A stretch of 64,000 bases of DNA from Bradyrhizobium sp. AZCC 2176 (GTDB lineage: Bacteria > Pseudomonadota > Alphaproteobacteria > Rhizobiales > Xanthobacteraceae): contig NZ_JAZHRX010000001.1 of the NCBI RefSeq assembly GCF_036924645.1, forward strand, positions 2,914,001 through 2,978,000. The letters run 5' to 3'. Every line of letters begins with the position of its first letter. The first letter of the stretch is position 1. Positions 51,873 to 60,176 of the stretch are shown here, piece by piece. The notes beneath the pieces are model-generated. The model saw only the letters and a program-made list of their open reading frames with translations. It was not told where the DNA came from and searched no databases. Both the position numbers and the translations under genes were made by a program.

Positions 51873-53720
51873 TCAGAGCGTCTTGAGGTATTCGATCAGC
51901 GCCTTTCGATCGTCTGCCGACAGCGCCGGCCCGATGACACCTTTGATTTCCTTGTTCTTGTCGAAGTCCTTCCTGAATTCGTGGCCTCTGTTCGAGTTGC
52001 CGCGAATTGAGGTGTCGAACTCGAAACCGTTCGCGATCTTGTCAAACGTGTAACCGAGGTTCACCGGATCGTATTCGCGGTTGCCGAGATAGAATTTCGT
52101 CGGCCTGTCCTCGGGCGGACCAAGCAGGGCTTCGATGGTGGGGACCGAGCCGTTATGAAGGTAAGGCGGCGTCGCCCAGACGCCGTTGAGCGGGCGCACC
52201 TTGTAGGCGAGCTCGCCGCGAAGCTCGTTCGGCATATAGCCGTCGATCCGCTTCCGCTCGGCAGGGCTCACCGGCGGCTTCTTCTGGTCGAAGACGTAAT
52301 TGACCGTCTTGGCGACCACGATGCCGAGAGCGTCGGCGAAGCCGCTTTTGTCAACGCCGAGATGCGCGGGGAGCGCAACCGTCCGGCTGATCATGTCGGC
52401 GGCCTGCGCAGGGTCGGTCCCGATATGCGAGATCGGAACGTTCTCGACCTTCAGGATGGGTTCACCGGCCTCGTTCTTTGTCCACCAGTCCTTGTTGTTG
52501 AAGTCCCAGAACGCAGCATTCGATACCGGCGGGCGGTGACATTCCTGACAATGGGTCTTGTAGAGTTCGGCACCCTTGTCCGCCAATTTCTGGTCGATCG
52601 GTGGCAGAATATCGTTCGGCCATTTCGGAGACCGCAGGCCCGGGAATCCGTCCTTTGCGTTCGGCAGCGTGTTGCCCTTGATCATCTGCTCCATCTCGAA
52701 CAGCTGCTCCACGTTCACGCTCGATTTGTAGAGTCCCTTGGACGGATCGGTCAGATTGAGTTCGGCAGACACGCCAAGCGACTCGCCGGCGTTGCGCACC
52801 ATCGGCTGCATGATCGAGCCGTTGTACTGCACCCAGTCGAACCACGGCGTGTTCCAGATCCGGGGATAATGCACCGGCGCGGTCGAGCCTGCGTAGTTTT
52901 CCGGCTTCTTGAGGTCGAGCGAAAACACCTGGTTGCCGATCCGGTTCAGCGCATCAAGCCGTCCGTAGCCTTCAAGGACGCTCTGCGAAGCGACGCGCTT
53001 TTCCAGCGCCTGGACTTCGCCATATTGCTTCAGGACCTGGCTGAGCTGGTCCTTCAGCGCCTCGCGGTCGGCGACCGTGGAATCCGGTCCCAGGATATTC
53101 TCGGCGAACCGGTTGAAGCGGGTTGGGATAAAGCGCGTCAGCAGCAGAGAGATACCCATGCCCTGCTTCATCGCAAAGAGATTGGTGAGCGCCGGTCCCC
53201 CGTCGATGACGACCGCCGTGTCCTTGTAGGTGAAGCGTCCGGTATGACAGCCTGCGCAGGTCAGGCCTATTCCGTTCATGGTCTCCTTGGTGCGCGGGTT
53301 CTTCCACGGCGCGCCCGAGGGGTCCAGCATCGGGCCGCCCTTTGCGAAGCCGATCGGAAGCGCCTTTTTGCCCGGGATGACGGTATCCGGAATGAAGCCA
53401 TAGCGATCGAGATAGGCGGTCTCGCTGAAATCGCCGACCTTGTTGAAAATCAGCCATGGAATCGTCGGCTGCTCCAGCGCCATGAACCACTCGTAAGGGA
53501 AGCTGAACGTCCGCGTGCCCTGGTCGGCATGATAGAACCAGCTCAGTTTTTCCTTGGCGATGCCCTGGTCGAGCCAGACGGTCTTCTTCGGCTCCGGATA
53601 CTCTGCGATCTTCACATGAAGATTGTTCCAGAGGTTGGCGATATCGTCCTTCACGGCGACGTAAATGCCGCCGACGATCAGTACTCCGATCACAATTTTT
53701 GCAATCGTCTTGCCACGCAT
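51873..53720 (-). CDS. Di-haem c-type cytochrome, CcpA/MauG/RoxA-like peroxidase family
   Basis: 615 aa. An N-terminal hydrophobic anchor (KTIAKIVIGVLIVGGIYVAV) suggests a periplasmic, membrane-tethered protein. Two haem motifs: CAGCH (near residue 152) and CQECH (near 390). Late segments PLNGVWATPPYLHNGSVPTIEALLGPPEDRPTKFYLG are typical of di-haem peroxidase C-termini. At over 600 aa it is longer than CcpA (about 330-350) and nearer RoxA/RoxB-type di-haem oxygenases. It may reduce peroxides or oxygenate a substrate; no partner gene is adjacent. Confidence 0.87.
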   Translation of the reverse strand: MRGKTIAKIVIGVLIVGGIYVAVKDDIANLWNNLHVKIAEYPEPKKTVWLDQGIAKEKLSWFYHADQGTRTFSFPYEWFMALEQPTIPWLIFNKVGDFSETAYLDRYGFIPDTVIPGKKALPIGFAKGGPMLDPSGAPWKNPRTKETMNGIGLTCAGCHTGRFTYKDTAVVIDGGPALTNLFAMKQGMGISLLLTRFIPTRFNRFAENILGPDSTVADREALKDQLSQVLKQYGEVQALEKRVASQSVLEGYGRLDALNRIGNQVFSLDLKKPENYAGSTAPVHYPRIWNTPWFDWVQYNGSIMQPMVRNAGESLGVSAELNLTDPSKGLYKSSVNVEQLFEMEQMIKGNTLPNAKDGFPGLRSPKWPNDILPPIDQKLADKGAELYKTHCQECHRPPVSNAAFWDFNNKDWWTKNEAGEPILKVENVPISHIGTDPAQAADMISRTVALPAHLGVDKSGFADALGIVVAKTVNYVFDQKKPPVSPAERKRIDGYMPNELRGELAYKVRPLNGVWATPPYLHNGSVPTIEALLGPPEDRPTKFYLGNREYDPVNLGYTFDKIANGFEFDTSIRGNSNRGHEFRKDFDKNKEIKGVIGPALSADDRKALIEYLKTL

Positions 53721-53956
53721 GGCCTGCCCCTTCCCAAAACTGCGCCAGTTGCGCGCAATATCCGTCTGCTATCAAAAAACGCCGGAAGGCGAATCACCCT
53801 CGGCGTGCGGTTCAATATGATGCCATCTTATAGTGCGCTAAACACCTGTCCATAAATCCGATTTCCCGGACCAGGAGGTTTCCGGCCGGTTCGGCTTTCG
53901 CCAGGCTGTTTCCAGTATAGAGTCTCGATCATGCAGTTGAATATTGGGTAGATCAC

Positions 53957-54640
53957 ATGAGTGCCGCCGAGGCGCAATCGATCCGAATCGAGACCGGCCC
54001 CGATGAAGCGGTTTCCGCGCTGCTGATCCAGCCACCGCAGACGCGCGCATGTTACGTGTTCGCACACGGGGCCGGCGTCGGCATGGCCCATGCGTCGATG
54101 GAGACGGTTGCGGCCGGCCTCAGCCAGCGCGGCATTGCGACGCTGCGCTATCAGTTTCCCTATATGGAAAAAGGCAGCAAACGGCCCGATGTGCCGCCGG
54201 TGGCGCACGCCGCCGTTCGCGCCGCCGTGGCGGAAGCCGGACGATGCTGCCCCTCGCTGCCGCTGATCGCGGGTGGCCGATCGTTCGGCGGGCGGATGAC
54301 CTCGCAGGCGCAAGCGCTTTCTCCTTTGCCCGGCGTGCGCGGGCTGGCGTTTCTCGGTTTTCCGCTGCATCCGGCCGGAAAGCCATCCAGCGACCGCGCC
54401 AGGCATCTCACCGATATCAAAATCCCGATGCTGTTCCTGCAGGGCACGCGCGACGCGCTGGCCGAATTGAATCTGCTCGAGCCTGTCGTGAAGGGCCTGG
54501 AATCGCGGGCGACACTGCATTTGCTTGATGGCGCCGATCATTCCTTCCATGTGCTGAAGAGTTCGGGACGGAATGATCGCGCGGTGATGGAAGAGGCGCT
54601 GGATGCGTTCGCGAAGTGGGTTGACGGCATCGTAGACTAG
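53957..54640 (+). CDS. Alpha/beta hydrolase (KAT/dienelactone-hydrolase-like small hydrolase)
   Basis: 227 aa. CYVFAHGAGVGMAHASMETVAAGLSQRGIATLRYQFPYMEKGSKRPD is the oxyanion region of the small alpha/beta hydrolase family (PF20408 type); IAGGRSFGGRMTSQ has the nucleophile Ser; LFLQGTRDALAE the Asp; LDGADHSFHV the His. The substrate is unknown. The gene is divergent from the di-haem cytochrome. Its 3' flank runs into a family A repeat interrupted by the IS. Confidence 0.88.
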   Translation: MSAAEAQSIRIETGPDEAVSALLIQPPQTRACYVFAHGAGVGMAHASMETVAAGLSQRGIATLRYQFPYMEKGSKRPDVPPVAHAAVRAAVAEAGRCCPSLPLIAGGRSFGGRMTSQAQALSPLPGVRGLAFLGFPLHPAGKPSSDRARHLTDIKIPMLFLQGTRDALAELNLLEPVVKGLESRATLHLLDGADHSFHVLKSSGRNDRAVMEEALDAFAKWVDGIVD

Positions 54641-54658
54641 GCATTCTGCTGTCGTCCC

Positions 54659-54668
54659 TGCGAACGCA
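54659..54668. repeat. IS target-site duplication, left copy
   Basis: TGCGAACGCA immediately left of the IS end, identical to 56156-56165. It is part of a family A palindrome. Confidence 0.9.
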
Positions 54669-56155
54669 CTAGGGTTTCTACACGCTTTCGATGGCTCTGG
54701 CAGCGACGATGGTTTGGAAGCGAGTCATTCCGTTGTGGAATGTGATTGGTCCGGGTGGCCGATGCGAGGCGTAGCCGGTCCATCCGCCGAGCTTGGCGAT
54801 GATCCATGCCGCCCACTGAAGCGTGTGGGGGCGATGTGGGTTCCTCTGAAGCTCGGTCCGGCCTTTCATGGTTTTGTTGATGGCGGCAAGTGCTTCGGTT
54901 TCTTCGGGCGTGAAGGCACATTTGACCGACAATTGTTCACCACCATTGCGGGCCTGAACGAGTTGAATGACGATACATGCCGCTTTAGTGGCGATTGCCA
55001 CGAGCTTGATTAGAGCCTCGGAGCTTTCGAGCTGACTGTCCTCGATACGCAGACCCTGGTTCTTCAGCGAGCGAAAGAGCTGTTCGATGATCCAGCGCTG
55101 CCTGTACCAGGAGACGATCCGCCAGGCATCGGTTGCATTGGCGATCGAATGAGTGGTCAAGAGCAGCCAATGAACGGGCTCAGCCCCCTTCGGAGGGTGC
55201 AACTCGACGACTTCCACGAAGCTGACTTTGACGCCCTCCGGCAGGTCCTTCACGCCGGGTCGCGCCGGCCGCTTGAGCACGACGGTTCCGAAGCGCAGCG
55301 AGAGATGGGCTTGGCGACCGCGGCGATCCATCCGCTGCGGCAGATCGATTACCGCCTTGTCGCCGAAGCGGGCTCGCTCTACCGCTTGATAAAGTGTTTT
55401 GCCGTCGGCCAGTGCATGATCATGCATGGCCCGCGTCAGCAGGTGGACATTGCCGCCGGGCGTCAACGCCCAGTGCGCAAAGAACTCCCCCTCGCGATCA
55501 TTGATGACAGTGATCATGCGCGCCGCAGCCAGAACCTCGCAGCCCTGTTCGGCCGTCGTAACCCAGCGCGCCGACTCCTTGTTGGCCAACTCCCGCTCGT
55601 CGTGAGGGGTCTTAACCTTGCCCCTGCGCGTCCACACCTTGCCGCCCGTGAGGCCGAGACAGGCCCCGCTGTCGGCATCGACGGCCATCATGGCATGCAG
55701 CAACACGCCGCGGGCATTGCCTTTGCCGACTTTGCCCAGTCCACGCCGACATCCCTGTCGCGTCTGAAACTTGATCTCGCTGGTGCCCTGGATCGCCAGC
55801 ACATGACGCCCGTTGACCACGGTCGCTGTCTGCCTGCTCCAGCCTTCAATCAGTCGATCGGTCGTGACTTGCGGATTGTTCACGAACCGCCAGTACGCCA
55901 TGTACGCGGCCCAGTCTCCCTGCGCCATCTGGCGCAAGCAGACACTGCGCGTGCAAAGCATAGCCTGCACAAACGCCGCCCCCTTTTATCGAGGCGAACG
56001 TCGCCAAACTCGCCCAGTGACAAATCCGGCTCGTGCTGCATCTCCGACGCTCCTTCGAATCAAGCGTCAGAAACAGAATCATACAAACCCCAAAGGCGGG
56101 ATAACATCATGACTCACCGAGTCAATCTGTCGCGCCAGACGTGTAGAAACCCTAG
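54669..56155 (-). mobile_element. IS4-family insertion sequence (IS50-like), 1487 bp, complete ends
   Basis: Perfect 16-bp terminal inverted repeats CTAGGGTTTCTACACG at both ends, a 10-bp target-site duplication TGCGAACGCA on both sides, and one transposase gene on the minus strand. Size, duplication length and the YREK motif all fit the IS4 family. The element sits in a dispersed family A palindrome; removing the IS and one duplication restores it. The ends are intact, so it could be mobilised in trans even if its own transposase is broken. Confidence 0.95.
54678..55970 (-). CDS. IS4-family transposase, apparently 5' frameshifted
   Basis: The open frame gives 430 aa with the DDE set: Asp in AVDADSGA (about residue 97), Asp in VINDREGEF (about 157), and YREK motif YRQRWIIEQLFRSLK (Glu about 297). 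The expected Tn5-like N-terminus (QHEPDLSLGEFGDVRLDKRG, from ATG 56041) lies in another frame; one extra G in the run of five G near 55978-55982 would join it directly to AAFVQAMLCTRS. So this copy has probably lost one base and starts downstream at ATG 55970, or uses slippage at AAAAGGGGG to make the full protein. Confidence 0.85.
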   Translation of the reverse strand: MQAMLCTRSVCLRQMAQGDWAAYMAYWRFVNNPQVTTDRLIEGWSRQTATVVNGRHVLAIQGTSEIKFQTRQGCRRGLGKVGKGNARGVLLHAMMAVDADSGACLGLTGGKVWTRRGKVKTPHDERELANKESARWVTTAEQGCEVLAAARMITVINDREGEFFAHWALTPGGNVHLLTRAMHDHALADGKTLYQAVERARFGDKAVIDLPQRMDRRGRQAHLSLRFGTVVLKRPARPGVKDLPEGVKVSFVEVVELHPPKGAEPVHWLLLTTHSIANATDAWRIVSWYRQRWIIEQLFRSLKNQGLRIEDSQLESSEALIKLVAIATKAACIVIQLVQARNGGEQLSVKCAFTPEETEALAAINKTMKGRTELQRNPHRPHTLQWAAWIIAKLGGWTGYASHRPPGPITFHNGMTRFQTIVAARAIESV

Positions 56156-56165
56156 TGCGAACGCA
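56156..56165. repeat. IS target-site duplication, right copy
   Basis: TGCGAACGCA directly right of the IS end, matching 54659-54668. The rest of the interrupted family A palindrome runs on to about 56263, where GCGTTCGCAGGGACG closes it. Confidence 0.9.
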
Positions 56166-56306
56166 GGGATCCATACGCCGCGGCGGCTATGTGTGGCGCC
56201 GTGGCAATCGCTTTGCCCAATCAACTTGTCTTGTGGTTATGGGTCCGGGCGTTCGCAGGGACGCTGAGAGAGTTGCGCTTCGTCCCATCCCGGCTACCAT
56301 GCGCCC

Positions 56307-57041
56307 ATGACAAAAATCATGATCGTCAATCCGAACACGACTGCCTCGATGACCGAAACGATCGGCGCCGCGGCGCGCGCCGTCGCCGCGCCTGGCACCG
56401 AAATATCCGCAGTGACGTCGGCGATGGGGCCGGTCTCGATCGAGGGCTACTACGACGAGGCCTTTGCGGTGCCGGGCCTGATCCAGGCGCTGATGAATGC
56501 GCCGGACGCCGACGCGGCAATCGTTGCATGTTTCGACGACACCGGCCTCGACGCCGCACGCACCGCCGCGCGTTTTCCGGTGGTCGGCATCTGCGAGGCG
56601 GCGCTGGTGACCGCAGGTCAGATCGCAAAACGCATCGCCATCGTCACCACACTGCCGCGCTCGATCGTCCCGCTGGAGGAACTCGTGCGCCGCTATGGTT
56701 TTGCCGAGAGGGTGCAGGTCACCGCCTGCGACGTCGCAGTGCTCGATCTCGAAAAGCCCGGCTCGGGCGCGGAAGCAAAGCTTGAAGCCGAGATTTCCCG
56801 CGCGCTCGACAAGGGCGCGGAAGCGATCGTGCTGGGCTGCGCAGGCATGGCCGATCTCGCGCAAAAACTGTCGCGGAAATTCGGCGTTCCCGTCGTCGAC
56901 GGCGTGGCGGCCGCGGTGAAGCAGGCCGAGGCGCTGGCCGGCTTGAAGCTGGCGACGTCGCGCCGCGGGTCGTACGCGTCGCCTGGCGCGAAGGCCTACA
57001 CCGGGATATTGGCGCCGTTCGCGCCAAGGACGTCAAGCTGA
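56307..57041 (+). CDS. Asp/Glu/hydantoin racemase family protein
   Basis: 244 aa. KIMIVNPNTTASMTETI is the classic start of hydantoin/Asp-Glu racemases; the two catalytic cysteines lie in IVACFDDTGLDAAR and VLGCAGMADLA, so it is probably active. Such enzymes interconvert D- and L-hydantoins or related amides, or act as maleate isomerase relatives. The 3' end overlaps the convergent SDR gene by 9 bases. No hydantoinase is adjacent. Confidence 0.93.
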   Translation: MTKIMIVNPNTTASMTETIGAAARAVAAPGTEISAVTSAMGPVSIEGYYDEAFAVPGLIQALMNAPDADAAIVACFDDTGLDAARTAARFPVVGICEAALVTAGQIAKRIAIVTTLPRSIVPLEELVRRYGFAERVQVTACDVAVLDLEKPGSGAEAKLEAEISRALDKGAEAIVLGCAGMADLAQKLSRKFGVPVVDGVAAAVKQAEALAGLKLATSRRGSYASPGAKAYTGILAPFAPRTSS

Positions 57042-57815
57042 TTGCGGCGCGCCGTAGATCTTGTCGCGCAGCCGGCGCATGCCGCTGAGCCAGCGGTCGC
57101 GGTTGGAGGCCTTGCGCTGCATGTATTCGGCGACCTGCGGGTGCGACAAAATGAGAAAACGCTCTTCCGCCATCGCCTCGATCACCATGCGCGCCACTTC
57201 CGGCGGCTGCAGCACGCCGTCGACCCTCGCGGCGCTGGGGCCAGGCGTCGTCATGCCGGTTTGCACCGATTGCGGACACAGCACGGACACGCGGATGCCG
57301 CGGTCGCCATATTGAATGGCGAGATGCTCGGCGAGCGCTACCGCAGCATTTTTCGTCACGCCATAAGGCATCGAGTTCAGCGACGCCAGCAGGCCCGCCG
57401 CGGAAGCGGTGTTGAGGAGATAGCCGGAGCCGCGCGCGAGCATGCCCGGCACCAGCGCGCGCGCCGCGAACACATGGCTCATGACGTGCACGCGCCAGCT
57501 CACGTCCCAATCGGCGTCGGAGGCGGTCTCCTGTCCCTTGCGCGAGAGGCCGGCATTGGAAAAGAACACATCGACCGGCCCATACTTGTCCTCGGCCGCG
57601 GCGATCAGCGCCTTGATGTCTTCCTCCAGCCCGACATCTGCCGTGATCGGCAATCCGTCGATGTCGCCCGCCACCTTCGCCAGTCTGTCGCGCGAGGTCT
57701 TGAGGTCGGCGACGACGACGCCGCGCGCACCGGCCTCCGCATAGGCGCGCGCCACTGCTTCACCGATGCCGCTCGCGGCACCTGTGATGACACAGACCCT
57801 GCCTTTGACGTGCAT
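57033..57815 (-). CDS. SDR-family oxidoreductase
   Basis: 260 aa. TGAASGIG is the cofactor motif, FSNAG replaces NNAG, and the catalytic Ser (NTASAAG) and Tyr-Lys (YGVTKNA) are present. C-terminal VLCPQSVQTGM fits the substrate lid. NAD(P)-dependent alcohol or 3-oxoacyl dehydrogenase-like; the substrate is unknown. Convergent with the racemase gene, ends overlapping by 9 bases. Confidence 0.93.
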   Translation of the reverse strand: MHVKGRVCVITGAASGIGEAVARAYAEAGARGVVVADLKTSRDRLAKVAGDIDGLPITADVGLEEDIKALIAAAEDKYGPVDVFFSNAGLSRKGQETASDADWDVSWRVHVMSHVFAARALVPGMLARGSGYLLNTASAAGLLASLNSMPYGVTKNAAVALAEHLAIQYGDRGIRVSVLCPQSVQTGMTTPGPSAARVDGVLQPPEVARMVIEAMAEERFLILSHPQVAEYMQRKASNRDRWLSGMRRLRDKIYGAPQSA

Positions 57816-57994
57816 GTTCGGTTCCGTTTCTTTTTCTCGAACGTGGGGCGAGAGTGATACGACCTCCGCTGCGCGGTCAACGCCGGTTTGCGCCGGCGAT
57901 CAATTTTTTACCAGCACGCGCGCGGCGCTGGCGTCGGCTTCGCCAGCGTGCGATGACGACCGGGCGGGGCAGTCAGGATCGGGAGAATTGAAGG

Positions 57995-58975
57995 ATGCTC
58001 GAAGTGCGGGATGAGTTGGCTATGACGGCGCCGCTTGCGGATGCCGTGGAGTGGACGAGCGAGGCGGCCTGGTCGCTCTACCGGCTGCCGTTCAACGATC
58101 TCTTGTTCAAGGCACAATCGACTCATCGCCGGCATTTCGATCCCAACCGCGTGCAGCTCAGCAAGCTGCTCAATATCAAGACCGGCGGCTGCCCGGAAGA
58201 TTGCGGCTATTGCAGCCAGTCCTCGCATCATTCGACAGGTCTTGCCGCCTCGAAGCTGATGGAGGTCGAAAAGGTCGTCGCCGAGGCGCGCAAAGCCAAA
58301 GCCGGCGGCGCAACGCGCTACTGCATGGGCGCAGCATGGCGCAATCCGAAGCCGAGAGATATGGATGCCATCGTTGAAATGATCGGCGCGGTGAAAGCGC
58401 TCGGGCTCGAGACCTGCATGACGCTGGGAATGCTGGACCGCGATCAGTCCGACCGCCTCAGCGCGGCGGGGCTCGACTACTACAACCACAATATCGATAC
58501 GTCGGCGCGCCACTACCCGCAGGTGACCTCGACGCGCAATTTTTCCGATCGTCTCGATACGCTGGAGAATGTCCGGCAATCCGGCATGAAAGTGTGCTGC
58601 GGCGGCATCCTCGGCATGGGCGAGGAAGAAGCCGACCGCGTCGAAATGCTGGTGACGCTTGCGAATCTGGCCGAGCCGCCGGAAAGCGTTCCGATCAACA
58701 TGCTGATTCCGATCGCCGGCACGCCGCTCGCCGAGGCGGCGCCGATCGCGCCGATCGAGTTTGTCCGGATCGTTGCACTGGCGCGCATCATGATGCCGAG
58801 ATCATATGTCCGCTTGTCGGCGGGCCGCTCGGCCATGACCGACGAGATGCAGGCGCTCTGCTTCTTTGCGGGAGCGAATTCGATCTTCGTCGGCGACACC
58901 TTGCTGACGGCCGGCAATCCCGAGGACGAGGCCGACCGAAAACTGTTCGCGCGGCTGGGACTGCAGGCGATCTGA
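57995..58975 (+). CDS. bioB: Biotin synthase
   Basis: 326 aa radical-SAM enzyme that inserts sulfur into dethiobiotin. The [4Fe-4S] motif CPEDCGYC (Cys66, 70, 73) is followed by [43 protein letters not shown] and [32 protein letters not shown] are hallmark BioB segments holding the [2Fe-2S] Cys/Arg ligands. Start ATG 57995 has GGGAG upstream; ATG 58022 is an alternative. No other bio gene is adjacent. Confidence 0.97.
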   Translation: MLEVRDELAMTAPLADAVEWTSEAAWSLYRLPFNDLLFKAQSTHRRHFDPNRVQLSKLLNIKTGGCPEDCGYCSQSSHHSTGLAASKLMEVEKVVAEARKAKAGGATRYCMGAAWRNPKPRDMDAIVEMIGAVKALGLETCMTLGMLDRDQSDRLSAAGLDYYNHNIDTSARHYPQVTSTRNFSDRLDTLENVRQSGMKVCCGGILGMGEEEADRVEMLVTLANLAEPPESVPINMLIPIAGTPLAEAAPIAPIEFVRIVALARIMMPRSYVRLSAGRSAMTDEMQALCFFAGANSIFVGDTLLTAGNPEDEADRKLFARLGLQAI

Positions 58976-58999
58976 TCGGGTTTGGAAACGGCCCGCCCC

Positions 59000-59974
59000 T
59001 CAGCCCTGATAGAGGCGCTTGTCGCGCGCCTGGCGGATCGCGAGGGCCGCCATCATGTCGAGCATCGGCGTCGCAAGTCCGGCAGCGCGCGCGAACGCGG
59101 CGGGCGCGCGGACCAGCACGTCGATCTCCATGGCGCGGCCGAGTTCGTAATCCTGCAGGAGTGAAGGCTTGTGGTCCGGTGCGGGGCCGGAGCGCGCGAC
59201 GCGCTTGACCTCGGGAAAACAGCTCTGCGCCACGCTGTTGGCCTCGTCGAGCAGGTGCGGCACGATGTCGGCGAGATCAGGATCGTCGCGCACGGCGCGC
59301 GCGGTCTGCCCGGTCAACAGGCACAGCACCGACATCGACATGTTGGTCAGCAGTTTCGACCAGATCGTCTCCCGGATCTGCGTGACCTCGGCCGACTCGA
59401 TCGAAGCTTCGTTCAGCGCCGCGCGCAGTTTCGCGACCCGCTCGCTTGGGCGGTCGTCGCATTCGCCGATCAGGAGCCGGTTGCGGTCGGGCGAAAGGTT
59501 CGCGACCACGCCGGGTGCGACGACTTCGTTGGACGAAAACACCACGCCGCCGACAATAAGCGGCTTTGGGATGGCTGCACGCAGGCGTCCGCCGGGATCG
59601 AGGAAGGCCAGATCCGGCACTGGCGGATGCCCTGGTGAAAGCCCGATATCGTACCACCAGGGAATGCCGTTCTGTGCGAACACCACGGCGGTATCTTCGC
59701 CGAGCAGCGGCTGCAGCCCATCCGCGAGGCTGGAGAGGCTAGTTGCCTTCAGCGTGCAGATGACGGCGTCCTGACGGCCCAGCGTGGCCGGATCGCTCGA
59801 TGCGCTCACCTTCGCCTTGAACTCGCCATTTCCAACACGCAGCGTCAGCCCGTTGGCTTTCACGGCATCCAGATGCGCGCCCCGCATCACGCAGGACACG
59901 TCATGGCCCGCCAGTGCGAGCCGCACCGCAAAATGGCTGCCGACGGCGCCCGCGCCGAAAACGCAAATCCGCAT
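59000..59974 (-). CDS. Ketopantoate reductase (2-dehydropantoate 2-reductase) family protein
   Basis: 324 aa from ATG 59974 (AGGA 10 bases before). RICVFGAGAVGSHFAVRLALAGHDVSCVMRG is the NADPH-binding start; CTLKATSLSSLADGL, VFAQNGIPWWYDIGL and IWSKLLTNMSMSVLCLLTGQTARAVRDDP follow the ApbA family, with the catalytic Lys in SKLLTN and a Glu near the C-terminus. It is the second such protein here (see 40975-41982); which one, if either, makes pantoate cannot be told. Confidence 0.9.
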   Translation of the reverse strand: MRICVFGAGAVGSHFAVRLALAGHDVSCVMRGAHLDAVKANGLTLRVGNGEFKAKVSASSDPATLGRQDAVICTLKATSLSSLADGLQPLLGEDTAVVFAQNGIPWWYDIGLSPGHPPVPDLAFLDPGGRLRAAIPKPLIVGGVVFSSNEVVAPGVVANLSPDRNRLLIGECDDRPSERVAKLRAALNEASIESAEVTQIRETIWSKLLTNMSMSVLCLLTGQTARAVRDDPDLADIVPHLLDEANSVAQSCFPEVKRVARSGPAPDHKPSLLQDYELGRAMEIDVLVRAPAAFARAAGLATPMLDMMAALAIRQARDKRLYQG

Positions 59975-60176
59975 GGTAGAGGTCCTGCCGGAGGGATGGT
60001 CATTGCTAGTTTTCACAGGCCGTGATCAGGCGCAACCGGTCCGCCGCACAGGGCGGGTTGCGGAGGGTGCGGCCCTGGCGGCGCCGGGAACCCTGCCGTT
60101 CAGTCGGCGTTCATCCATGTGCCGTCAAGCTCGCGGCATAGCGACAATGGGACGTGCGGCGATGATGGGACGTGCC

